Source of the DNA: Nitrososphaerales archaeon TH5894
GTDB taxonomy: Archaea > Thermoproteota > Nitrososphaeria > Nitrososphaerales > Nitrososphaeraceae
Reading direction: 5' to 3'
NCBI GenBank assembly: GCA_014523485.1
Contig: JAATVK010000042.1
Location: forward strand, 1-10,670
DNA: 10,670 nucleotides
Of the stretch, positions 1-6,124 are shown in pieces; position 1 is the stretch's first letter, and every line of letters begins with the position of its first letter. The position numbers and the translations under genes are program-made. Under the pieces are notes generated by a model. That model saw only the letters and a program-made list of their open reading frames with translations, was not told the origin of the DNA and did not search any database.

Positions 1-302
1 TTTAGTACTATCTCCTGAAATTATTAAAGGATATAGAAATTTAATATTAATACAAGGCAATAAATGCAATCTCTTTCTCCATTGAATAAGGTGTTATAGA
101 GAATTATAAATAATGTGGTTAAATAAGTGTTAACTAAAAATTTAGAAGAATTGATTGATGTAATTCTATGGTAGAAACATTAATTTGGGGTATAAAAGTT
201 ATAACATTTGTAAATTTATATACAAAATTGAAAAAATCATGAAGAATAACTTTTGAGGCGCCTAAAAATTTTCAATTAAAAAAACAAATCTTATAACTAA
301 TT

Positions 303-340
303 AATAGGATGATTGGAATGGCTCAGAATTGCATCCTATT
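303..340. repeat. 9-bp perfect inverted repeat (stem-loop)
   Basis: AATAGGATG at 303-311 pairs perfectly with CATCCTATT at 332-340 around a 20-base loop. It is followed at once by a second inverted repeat (344-364). This is direct sequence evidence of potential RNA or DNA secondary structure. What it does is unknown. Confidence 0.5.
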
Positions 341-343
341 TCT

Positions 344-364
344 ATTACACAGATATCGTGTAAT
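344..364. repeat. 7-bp inverted repeat, second stem-loop
   Basis: ATTACAC at 344-350 pairs with GTGTAAT at 358-364 around the 7-base loop AGATATC. Only three bases separate it from the preceding inverted repeat, so the two could form consecutive hairpins in one transcript. No poly-T tract follows, so a simple terminator is not the obvious reading. Confidence 0.4.
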
Positions 365-717
365 GATATTCATTATATGGTATAGGTATTATTTAGGAAA
401 TTTGGTAGTACTTACCTTAGCATATATTATTAAATATACTCTTACTGGATCAATATAGAATCTATTTTAGAGTATTATTAATTAAACTATTTGTAGTCTC
501 ATATGATCACAAATCAAATGTAGTCGGCGTACCTTATAGATTGCTTCGAACAAATTTGCTTTCTCCTTGATTTTATTTTTCTGCTTCAGTATCATATTAT
601 AAAATAGACATCTCTATTTTAGTCCCTAATCTAAAATACTAAAACTACTTCTCCTATAATAAATATCAATGCTAATTTAATAACAAATAATATTTACCTG
701 AATTTTGATAACATTAA

Positions 718-725
718 AATTATAT
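718..725 (+). promoter_or_regulatory. Candidate TATA box for the metal exporter
   Basis: AATTATAT is centred about 26 bases before the TTG at 748, the distance expected for a leaderless archaeal transcript that begins at or next to the start codon. The surroundings are so AT-rich that the call is weak by itself. Confidence 0.3.
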
Positions 726-747
726 GATTTTATTTTAACACCAGTAA

Positions 748-1647
748 TTGAATTTTGAAAATAATGAGGTCAATACTGATAATACTAATCATTCAAAATC
801 TGATATCATGAGATTAAAAATAATTCTATTAATTACTTCAGCTTATATTGTTGTAGAAATCCTTGCTGGTATATTTACCAACAGCTTAGCATTGTTATCT
901 GATGCTGGACATATGCTTACTGATGCAGCAGGTATTGGTTTTTCTTTATTCGCTATTACTTTTGCATCGAAAAAAGCATTAACTCCTCAAAAAACATATG
1001 GATTCTATAGATTAGAAATTCTTGCTGCATTGACCAACAGCATTATAATATTATTATTTTCTTTTTATATTATCTACGAGGCATACCTTAGATTAGTTGT
1101 TGCCGGACAACAAAAGGAAATTCAAGGTGTTACTGTTCTCATTGTCGCCGTTGTTGGTTTGATAGTGAATCTGATAGGCATGAAAGTATTGCATGGACAT
1201 GCAAAAGATAATCTCAATATGGAGGGAGCATATTTGGAAGTTTTAAAAGATGTTTTAGGGTCATGTGCAGTCATAGTCGCTGGTCTTATAATTATTTTTA
1301 CAGAATTTTATATAATAGATCCCATAATAAGTATTGGCCTTGCATTATTTATTTGGCCTAGAACCTGGAGTCTTTTGAAAAGATCTATAAATATATTAAT
1401 GGAAGGATTACCACCCAACATTTCCTATGAGGACGTCAAAAAGTCCATTTTAGAAATTCAAGGTGTTACTGGAGTTTTTGACCTTCACATATGGAAGATT
1501 ACATCAGGTTTTGATGCGTTAACTGCACATGTAGTAATTTACGATGTAAGTAAATCTCAAAATATTCTCAAAGAGATCTTTTCAATGCTGGAAAAAAAAT
1601 TCAACATTACTCATACAACAATACAGATAGAAACTTACCATAAATAA
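748..1647 (+). CDS. CDF-family divalent metal cation (zinc-type) exporter
   Basis: This is a cation diffusion facilitator, a membrane antiporter that moves Zn(II) or similar ions out of the cytoplasm in exchange for protons. Six membrane segments span about residues 22-45, 58-73, 88-113, 127-148, 162-184 and 188-207, and a cytoplasmic ferredoxin-like domain follows (about 220-299). TM2 carries the family motif SDAGHMLTD (D52, H55, D59). The TM5 motif reads EVLKD (E164, D168), so the usual histidine of HxxxD is glutamate here. The C-terminal domain has DLHIW (245-249), H261 and HTTIQIE near the end, typical of dimerising CDF tails. At 299 residues the length is normal. The start is uncertain: TTG 748 directly follows a stop codon and has a TATA box at the right distance, while the first in-frame ATG (808) would give 280 residues and keep all membrane segments. 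The family is secure; the metal is inferred. Confidence 0.92.
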   Translation: MNFENNEVNTDNTNHSKSDIMRLKIILLITSAYIVVEILAGIFTNSLALLSDAGHMLTDAAGIGFSLFAITFASKKALTPQKTYGFYRLEILAALTNSIIILLFSFYIIYEAYLRLVVAGQQKEIQGVTVLIVAVVGLIVNLIGMKVLHGHAKDNLNMEGAYLEVLKDVLGSCAVIVAGLIIIFTEFYIIDPIISIGLALFIWPRTWSLLKRSINILMEGLPPNISYEDVKKSILEIQGVTGVFDLHIWKITSGFDALTAHVVIYDVSKSQNILKEIFSMLEKKFNITHTTIQIETYHK

Positions 1648-1710
1648 TATTACATGAGACAAATAAAAAGCAATACTGAATAATTAGATAAAAAAATTAA
1701 AAGGTGCTAA

Positions 1711-1740
1711 TGATAAAAAATAAAAAAGAAAAACTTTTTT
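1711..1740. terminator. T-rich bidirectional terminator between convergent genes
   Basis: On the minus strand the sequence after the small CxxC protein contains three T-runs in close succession (complement of 1715-1733). On the plus strand a run of six T at 1735-1740 lies about 90 bases beyond the exporter stop. Archaeal RNA polymerase terminates at such T-runs, and the site lies between two convergent genes as expected. Confidence 0.5.
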
Positions 1741-1754
1741 CGTAACTTTAATGA

Positions 1755-2123
1755 TTAATCTCTTTTTACTAATATATAATGAGGAATATTTTCAAGAGTT
1801 GCTGGATATGAAGTTTTGTATTCCCATCCTTCCTGAAGTAATTTTCGTGCGGCATCTATGTCATTAACAGCAAATATATCTATAATTTTTTTACGTCTTA
1901 TCTTTTGATCCATTTCACCTTTAGTAGTACTTTGTGACCCATATTTATGAACATGATCTAAACCATTACCATCCATTAGCTTCCATGAGATTTTGTCATC
2001 GTATCCATTTTCAATTTTTTTGAACCATATCATTTGTTCTGGAAAACCAGAAGATTTACATCTAGTACATTCATGCATCTTTTTTTGCGGTTGTGATGCT
2101 TCCGCTTTATTATAGGTAGACAT
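1755..2123 (-). CDS. Small CxxC/HxH protein, possibly zinc-binding, unknown function
   Basis: I do not recognise a named family. With the start at 2123 the protein has 122 residues and no signal peptide or membrane segment. The N-terminal half has C19-x2-C22 (ECTRC) and, about 35 residues on, H57-x-H59 (DHVHK) after a DGNG turn, a spacing that could bind one zinc ion. The C-terminal half (about 80-122) looks like a separate small alpha/beta unit with an AARKLLQEGWEYKTS segment and an HYILVKR end strand, a pattern I associate with small archaeal proteins of unknown role. An ATG 21 bases upstream (2144) would add seven hydrophobic residues. I prefer 2123 because a good TATA box lies 27 bases before it and would almost touch 2144. 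It converges on the metal exporter, which does not prove a shared role. Confidence 0.7.
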   Translation of the reverse strand: MSTYNKAEASQPQKKMHECTRCKSSGFPEQMIWFKKIENGYDDKISWKLMDGNGLDHVHKYGSQSTTKGEMDQKIRRKKIIDIFAVNDIDAARKLLQEGWEYKTSYPATLENIPHYILVKRD

Positions 2124-2146
2124 CAGTAAAATCTTTATGATCATGC

Positions 2147-2153
2147 TTTATAA
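2147..2153 (-). promoter_or_regulatory. TATA box for the CxxC/HxH protein
   Basis: Read on the minus strand this is TTATAAA, centred about 27 bases before the ATG at 2123 but only six bases from the ATG at 2144. That geometry fits a leaderless message starting at 2123 and argues against the longer start. Confidence 0.5.
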
Positions 2154-2196
2154 TACTTGAGAACTTGGAGGAGAAGGAGAGGGTGTTGAATTTTTC

Positions 2197-2217
2197 AAAT
2201 TATAATTATTATAATTT
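2197..2217. repeat. 21-base perfect AT palindrome, candidate operator
   Basis: AAATTATAAT at 2197-2206 and ATTATAATTT at 2208-2217 are exact reverse complements around a single T. The palindrome lies 74-94 bases before the preferred start of the CxxC/HxH gene. It resembles the palindromes at 3285-3296 and 6125-6146. An operator is possible, but AT-only palindromes also arise by chance in such sequence. Confidence 0.4.
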
Positions 2218-2370
2218 TCGTCTCAAAAAATTCATATTATAACTCTAAGTATATTGTAATTGTCCTTATATTGATTATGTTATAAATTCTATTTCTATAT
2301 ATATTGTTGTAAACATCAATAGGAGTATTGTAATTGTGGAAAATTGAAACAATGTTTTTTTTTTAATTTA

Positions 2371-2400
2371 TTAAGCCTTTATACCACCATCAATATTCAT
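2371..2400 (-). pseudogene. Possible relic of an SDR C-terminus
   Basis: Thirty bases beyond the dehydrogenase stop codon, the minus strand reads M-N-I-D-G-G-I-K-A-stop, very like the usual closing strand of a short-chain dehydrogenase (xxxDGGxxx). It is in a different frame from the intact gene. It shares the 14-base string TACCACCATCAATA (plus-strand spelling, 2382-2395) with the intact gene's own tail at 2444-2457. Further upstream the frame meets a stop (2416-2418), so only a tail remains. This could be the trace of a tandem SDR duplication since deleted, or of a replaced gene end. Coincidence is not excluded. Confidence 0.35.
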
Positions 2401-2429
2401 CTTTAACAATAACAATTAAAAATTACTAA

Positions 2430-3206
2430 TTATATCATGATTGTACCACCATCAATAATAATAGTATTACCAGTAGAATAGGAAAAATCATCCGTTGCTA
2501 TATGTGAAGCAATTTTTGCTACTTCTTCAGGTTTCCCCCATCGTTTAAGCGAAGTTTCCTCTTCTGCTCTAGATCTTTGTTTATCGTCCATTGAATAATA
2601 GGTTGCATCTGTAGATATATTCCCTAGAGCCAAAGTATAAGCACGAATATTATAAATTCCATATTCTCTCGCTATGTGTTTAGTTAGACCTATAACTCCA
2701 GATTTTGCTATAGTGTAGGGAGATCCTTCAATATGACCACTGAGAGCAGGAGTCGATGAAATATTAATAATTACTCCACCTCTTTTATTTTTGTGTTCAT
2801 TTTCACTTTTTATCATTTGTGTAATCACTGCTTTTGAAAGTCTAATTGATCCCATGAGATCTACATCAATTATTTCCATAAAACGGTCATCTTCAATCTC
2901 GTGCAAATTTTTATACCATAATTCTTTGTCAAATCTATATCCTGCATTGTTGATTAAAATATCTATTTTACCGATTTTTTTCGATAAATCAGCTATGCAA
3001 TAGTTTATGTTATTTGTATTGGTTACATCTAATTCTATTGCATAGGTTTTACCATTAATAAATTCGGATACTTTTTTAGCATTTTCAATATTTCTGGAAC
3101 AAACAATTACCATAGACCCACAAATTTCCGCAAAATATTTAGCCATTTCATAGCCTATTCCTCTAGAGGATCCACTAATTAAAATATTTTTATTTTCTAA
3201 AGACAT
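2430..3206 (-). CDS. Short-chain dehydrogenase/reductase (SDR, FabG-like)
   Basis: This is a cytoplasmic NAD(P)-dependent oxidoreductase of the classical SDR family, with 258 residues, the normal length. The Rossmann fold shows SGSSRGIG (11-18) for cofactor binding, SR (37-38) after the second strand, LDV at 59-61 and NNAG at 86-89. Catalytic residues are S151, Y164 and K168 (YTIAK). The tail has RWGKPEEVA (222-230) and STGNTIIIDGG (244-254). R15 and R38 suggest a preference for NADP(H). The position that usually holds the Asn of the N-S-Y-K tetrad reads aspartate (VDL, D116), which also occurs in other SDRs. The substrate cannot be read from the sequence. The start is supported by the standard distance to the glycine motif and a TATA-like TTTACATA 28 bases upstream. 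A possible SDR tail relic lies directly downstream. Confidence 0.92.
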   Translation of the reverse strand: MSLENKNILISGSSRGIGYEMAKYFAEICGSMVIVCSRNIENAKKVSEFINGKTYAIELDVTNTNNINYCIADLSKKIGKIDILINNAGYRFDKELWYKNLHEIEDDRFMEIIDVDLMGSIRLSKAVITQMIKSENEHKNKRGGVIINISSTPALSGHIEGSPYTIAKSGVIGLTKHIAREYGIYNIRAYTLALGNISTDATYYSMDDKQRSRAEEETSLKRWGKPEEVAKIASHIATDDFSYSTGNTIIIDGGTIMI

Positions 3207-3230
3207 GGTACTGATTAATATTTAACCTAG

Positions 3231-3238
3231 TATGTAAA
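3231..3238 (-). promoter_or_regulatory. Candidate TATA box for the dehydrogenase
   Basis: The minus strand reads TTTACATA, one mismatch from the archaeal consensus TTTAAATA, centred about 28 bases before the ATG at 3206. This fits a leaderless transcript. The call is weak because the region is AT-rich. Confidence 0.3.
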
Positions 3239-3284
3239 TTTGTAGAAATAAAACAATTTTTTTCATTAAATACGTGATCATAAG

Positions 3285-3296
3285 AAATTATAATTT
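3285..3296. repeat. 12-base AT palindrome
   Basis: AAATTATAATTT is its own reverse complement and lies 79-90 bases before the dehydrogenase start. It contains the same half-site as the longer palindrome at 2197-2217. A short AT palindrome like this is not rare by chance. Confidence 0.3.
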
Positions 3297-3331
3297 TTAT
3301 CTGTTATAAAATATAATTTTCTAGAACATAG

Positions 3332-3370
3332 ATAAGTTTCTTTTGGAATAAAAAAACCAAGCGAACTTAT
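3332..3370 (-). terminator. Hairpin with T-run, likely terminator of the helical paralogue pair
   Basis: ATAAGTT (3332-3338) pairs with AACTTAT (3364-3370), and inside it TTGG (3343-3346) pairs with CCAA (3357-3360). On the minus strand the loop holds a run of seven T (complement of 3350-3356). It lies about 90 bases after the stop of the gene ending at 3459 and before the dehydrogenase promoter, so it would separate the two units. Confidence 0.4.
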
Positions 3371-3458
3371 TTAAAATTAAAGATATACAAAAGGAGAAAA
3401 AGTTTAATTTTATCTAGATAAATGAAATACTAATCATAGTTCTACCATTTATTTATTA

Positions 3459-4295
3459 TTACATTATTGTTTTTAAGGAAAACACTTTTTGCAGTGTAGG
3501 TTGAATTTCAAGATGAATAATTTTCATCACATCTGCTGGTGACGATTTATTATTTAACAAAGAATAAAAATAAGTCAAATCTTCTTCTAATTTTGTAATA
3601 TCCCGAATATTTTGTTTATTTATCCCATCAAAAGATTTCAAATCTATTTGAAATAGTTTATTAATTTCTAAAGCGATAGCCAAAGCACTTTGATAATCAC
3701 TGTACTCATTAACTGTATTATTTGATGAAAAAATCTTTTTTATTTCACTGGGGTCAATATTTTTTACGTCTTTCAATAAACTATAATTATCTTCTGGTCC
3801 AGCGTTCAAAAAGTCCTTAACAACTGTTGTCTCTTCTAATATATTTTTATTTATTGACTGGTTTTCATTATTTATTGGTAGTATGTACAATAAATTTGAC
3901 ATATTTGTAATATCAAATGAAAGATCTATTGAATCTGAATATTCTCTTAATGCTTCATCAATAAGCGTAGCAATAACTAAAGCATCGGAGGTTGAATTTG
4001 CAGTGGATATTTCTTTATTATATCTTTCAGTAAATTCGTCATCATTTGCTACATCTTCGTCAGTATAGAAAGTATCAGCAACAAATCTAGCTGCTTCTTC
4101 TGAATGATCTAAAGATAAAGTTATATTTGCTGGATAGTTTTCTTGAGCAAGATCCAACTCTGTTTCAGCCTTTTTTATTAATGTTAACAAGTATATTGAA
4201 TCATCTGTAGTAAAACTATGTCCAAATATTTGAATACATTGTGAGTTTAAAAATAATATAGGAATTATCAATGAAAGAAATGTAACAGTTTTCAA
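3459..4295 (-). CDS. Secreted helical protein with N-terminal His, putative copper binder (paralogue A)
   Basis: I do not recognise a named family. The 278-residue protein starts with a signal peptide (hydrophobic about 5-17); the likely cleavage is IFG|H, leaving H26 as first mature residue. The mature part looks almost wholly alpha-helical, acidic and without further membrane segments. It has only three histidines, H26, H64 and H261, and each has a counterpart in the next gene upstream (H23, H62, H267). Shared stretches are H(S/T)F(S/T)T near the mature N-terminus, ALxxATL(I/V)(D/N)E (105-114), and the C-terminal VxK(I/V)IHxxIQPxLQ (256-269). Conservation of just these histidines in diverged paralogues suggests metal binding; copper is inferred from the neighbouring CopC-CopD gene. 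The start is TTG: no in-frame ATG exists before residue 132, and a stop codon lies nine codons upstream. Confidence 0.85.
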   Translation of the reverse strand: MKTVTFLSLIIPILFLNSQCIQIFGHSFTTDDSIYLLTLIKKAETELDLAQENYPANITLSLDHSEEAARFVADTFYTDEDVANDDEFTERYNKEISTANSTSDALVIATLIDEALREYSDSIDLSFDITNMSNLLYILPINNENQSINKNILEETTVVKDFLNAGPEDNYSLLKDVKNIDPSEIKKIFSSNNTVNEYSDYQSALAIALEINKLFQIDLKSFDGINKQNIRDITKLEEDLTYFYSLLNNKSSPADVMKIIHLEIQPTLQKVFSLKTIM

Positions 4296-4315
4296 TCTTT
4301 CAACTCTTTCAAAAA

Positions 4316-4322
4316 ATATTTA
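4316..4322 (-). promoter_or_regulatory. Candidate TATA box for paralogue A
   Basis: The minus strand reads TAAATAT, centred about 24 bases before the TTG at 4295. This supports that TTG as the start of a leaderless message and suggests that the gene can be transcribed separately from its upstream paralogue. Confidence 0.35.
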
Positions 4323-4380
4323 CTATGAACTTTTTTTTGTAATTGTATGAATTGGAAATCGAAATAGTTTGAACTCATTA

Positions 4381-5235
4381 TTATATGTCCAGTTTTAAAT
4401 CATATAAATTTTGTAATAATGGTTGTATTACTCCATGAATAACTTTAACTACTTCAGTATATGGTTTTTTCATTTCAATAAGAGTCACAAGGTTAGCAAT
4501 CCCTTCGTTTAATTTATTAACTTTATCTAGATCATTAATTTCATGTTCTGACTTGATTTCTTTAAATAAATCTGAAACTATGTATGATAATTTTAGAGCG
4601 GTAGAATATGATGTATTATTTTGAATTTCTTTATTAACAGTAGTAAGATTCTGATTATGTTTGTCTATACTAATAGCGGACATATTCGTAGATGGTGGTT
4701 GTTGGTGGTGGCTGCTGGTGTTGTCCATATTCATAGATGACATATTATGTGGCTGTACGTTAAATGAATTAGCATAATTGATATCCACCTCATTCACTAG
4801 AGTAGCTAATCTTAAAGCTTGAATTGTTGAATTATTCAAAATATCGTCTGAAATTCTTACTGAGATTGCTTCATCTAAAACGGATTCCAAATCCGAAACA
4901 GTTTTAGTTATTTGTGCTTTCGTAATGTTATTTGGATCGATCAACGAAAATGTATTTATTAATAAAGAGATTTCATTTGCTACTTTTTTATTTTTTTCTT
5001 GTATTTCTTTGTTTGTATCATTATTATAAAACTGTTTTAATATTTGGGCATGTTTAATTGCGGAATCATAATCATCTTCTAGAAGAAATTGTTCAATTAA
5101 TTGAGCCTGAGTTTTTAACTTATCTACTAAAGCTAAAAATATTACACTTTCATTTGTTGAAAAAGTGTGAGCGTATATTTTCATATTTGAAATTGACATA
5201 CTAATTAATAAAAATAACAGACCTAGTGCTCTCAA
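4381..5235 (-). CDS. Secreted helical protein with N-terminal His and Met/His-rich loop, putative copper binder (paralogue B)
   Basis: This 284-residue protein is a diverged paralogue of the gene ending at 3459, 85 bases downstream. Its signal peptide ends IYA|H, exposing H23. The conserved histidines are H23, H62 and H267, the last in VVKVIHGVIQPLLQ. It has what its paralogue lacks: a loop at residues 161-195 rich in Met and His (H163, M165, M168, M170, H176, H177, M185, H193), similar in composition to copper-collecting segments of Ctr1, PcoE and SilE. The rest looks helical. No family name comes to mind; a periplasmic-type copper carrier or store is my inference. The start is TTG at 5235. 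An ATG at 5240 is out of frame and soon meets a stop, and the in-frame ATGs at residues 13 and 18 would destroy the signal peptide. Confidence 0.85.
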   Translation of the reverse strand: MRALGLLFLLISMSISNMKIYAHTFSTNESVIFLALVDKLKTQAQLIEQFLLEDDYDSAIKHAQILKQFYNNDTNKEIQEKNKKVANEISLLINTFSLIDPNNITKAQITKTVSDLESVLDEAISVRISDDILNNSTIQALRLATLVNEVDINYANSFNVQPHNMSSMNMDNTSSHHQQPPSTNMSAISIDKHNQNLTTVNKEIQNNTSYSTALKLSYIVSDLFKEIKSEHEINDLDKVNKLNEGIANLVTLIEMKKPYTEVVKVIHGVIQPLLQNLYDLKLDI

Positions 5236-5260
5236 GACATCGTATATAATATTAGCTTAA

Positions 5261-5268
5261 ATAATAAA
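5261..5268 (-). promoter_or_regulatory. Candidate TATA box for paralogue B
   Basis: The minus strand reads TTTATTAT about 29 bases before the TTG at 5235. A second AT-rich element lies closer (5243-5252) but is too near the start codon to serve a leaderless message. Confidence 0.25.
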
Positions 5269-5321
5269 TTTATGGTACAAATATAAAATCCAATTTCCAC
5301 TCAATTAACGGATTCTAATAA

Positions 5322-5331
5322 ATAAAAAAAG
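5322..5331 (-). terminator. T-run terminator after the membrane-anchored protein
   Basis: On the minus strand a run of seven T (complement of 5324-5330) follows CC, about 130 bases after the stop at 5460 and before the promoter of paralogue B. It is plausible as a simple archaeal T-run terminator; no strong hairpin precedes it. Confidence 0.3.
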
Positions 5332-5459
5332 GATAATAATTGAAAATATTATAATCTCAACTATTAAATTTTAATTAAAATAATCATAAATTAATACGAT
5401 TAAAGCTAATGATCGTAATTCAAGGTGTATTCAAAAATTATATCTTTAGTCAATTTATT

Positions 5460-6047
5460 TTAACATCTCCTTTTGAGGAATGCTACTACCTGTTTTCCGA
5501 ATTTGGGAAAAATAATAAACATCATAATAAAAAAGAAAATTACAAAAAATATAATTGTAACCAAAAGTTGATTACTACCACTTGATATTTCAATCTCAAA
5601 ACTTTCTATAAGAGGATTATTTTCGTATTTAGGATCCCCTGCAACTTTAGTTAACAATGATAAAGAATATGTAGACTGGTTTTTAAAAGTACACGGATAA
5701 GTAATATCCGAAAATTCGTAAAATTTGTCTGGCACTTGGTATACTATTTTTTTTGAAGTCTTATCCGTTATTATTAATGATATAAAAGTATTTGTAACAT
5801 CATTCCCATCTTTTTGAACATTAAAATTCAATAAAGTACTATTGTCATTTACTTTTGGTTGAGCAGGATATGGTAAAAATGCAATATTATAACCATCTTT
5901 TTCTTTAAAGATAGCATTCGGTATTGTTGATGGAATATGTGCATATACTTTATTATTCCAAGTTGGAATTAGAGAAACTAAAAAAACTAGTACCCATACT
6001 ATCAATATCAAACAAATTAAAGTGTTAAATTGAATCAAAGCTATCAT
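5460..6047 (-). CDS. Membrane-anchored extracytoplasmic beta-rich protein with N-terminal His
   Basis: No named family is recognised with confidence. The 195-residue protein has a hydrophobic signal (about 9-28) ending VYA|H, so the mature chain would begin at H37, its only histidine. The mature part (37-157) is rich in short beta strands (LLNFNVQKDG, TFISLIITD, KKIVYQVPD, YSLSLLTKVAGD), like an Ig-type or FixH/YtkA-like domain. A single C-terminal membrane helix follows (about 159-181) with a basic KFGK...LKRRC tail inside. The domain would therefore face outward, tethered to the membrane. It is divergent from the CopC-CopD fusion, 170 bases away, and shares its VYAH cleavage motif, so a part in copper handling is likely but not shown. 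The start is ATG, with an AT-rich TATA region just over 20 bases upstream. Confidence 0.85.
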   Translation of the reverse strand: MIALIQFNTLICLILIVWVLVFLVSLIPTWNNKVYAHIPSTIPNAIFKEKDGYNIAFLPYPAQPKVNDNSTLLNFNVQKDGNDVTNTFISLIITDKTSKKIVYQVPDKFYEFSDITYPCTFKNQSTYSLSLLTKVAGDPKYENNPLIESFEIEISSGSNQLLVTIIFFVIFFFIMMFIIFPKFGKQVVAFLKRRC

Positions 6048-6060
6048 TTTATTTAATCAA

Positions 6061-6073
6061 ATATATATTATAT
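6061..6073 (-). promoter_or_regulatory. TATA region for the membrane-anchored protein
   Basis: The minus strand reads TATAATATATAT, about 15-25 bases before the ATG at 6047. Its upstream part lies at the distance expected for a leaderless or very short-leader transcript. Confidence 0.35.
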
Positions 6074-6124
6074 CTAACTAAATTTTAAACAATGACCATG
6101 TAAATACTAAGCAAAATTCGAATC

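Larger units (their letters stand above)
1..747. other. Intergenic stretch without a supported gene
   Basis: I see no gene that I can support in this stretch. The longest open stretches are a 27-codon fragment entering from the left edge (2-85, +) and a 24-codon ORF at 168-242; neither has a convincing promoter or ribosome site. The most structured part is 303-364, where two inverted repeats follow each other. A short GC island, the palindrome AGGCGCCT at 256-263 flanked by TTTT and AAAA, stands out from the AT-rich background and could act as a terminator for a gene left of the window. The right end serves as the promoter region of the metal exporter at 748. Confidence 0.6.

Noticed and set aside
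2..85. Open frame of 27 codons entering from the left edge, ending TGA at 83-85 (+)
   Set aside because: It could be the end of a gene, but the stretch is short, has no recognisable motif, and such frames are common by chance.
168..242. 24-codon ORF starting ATG at 168 (+), hydrophobic then basic
   Set aside because: No TATA box at the right distance, no ribosome site, no recognisable family; a chance ORF is the simpler reading.
2183..2242. GTG ORF of 19 codons right after a purine-rich tract resembling a ribosome site (+)
   Set aside because: The encoded peptide is mostly the translation of the AT palindrome and has no protein-like pattern.
2252..2337. 12-base direct repeat TATTGTAATTGT at 2252-2263 and 2326-2337
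   Set aside because: AT-rich and only two copies; no array structure, so not a CRISPR or attachment site.
2791..3003. 70-codon plus-strand frame inside the dehydrogenase
   Set aside because: Antisense shadow of a clear SDR gene; no motif of its own.
5395..5417. Inverted repeat TACGAT/ATCGTA with an 11-base loop between the anchored protein and paralogue B
   Set aside because: Only six base pairs, far from any likely promoter, and not repeated elsewhere in the window.
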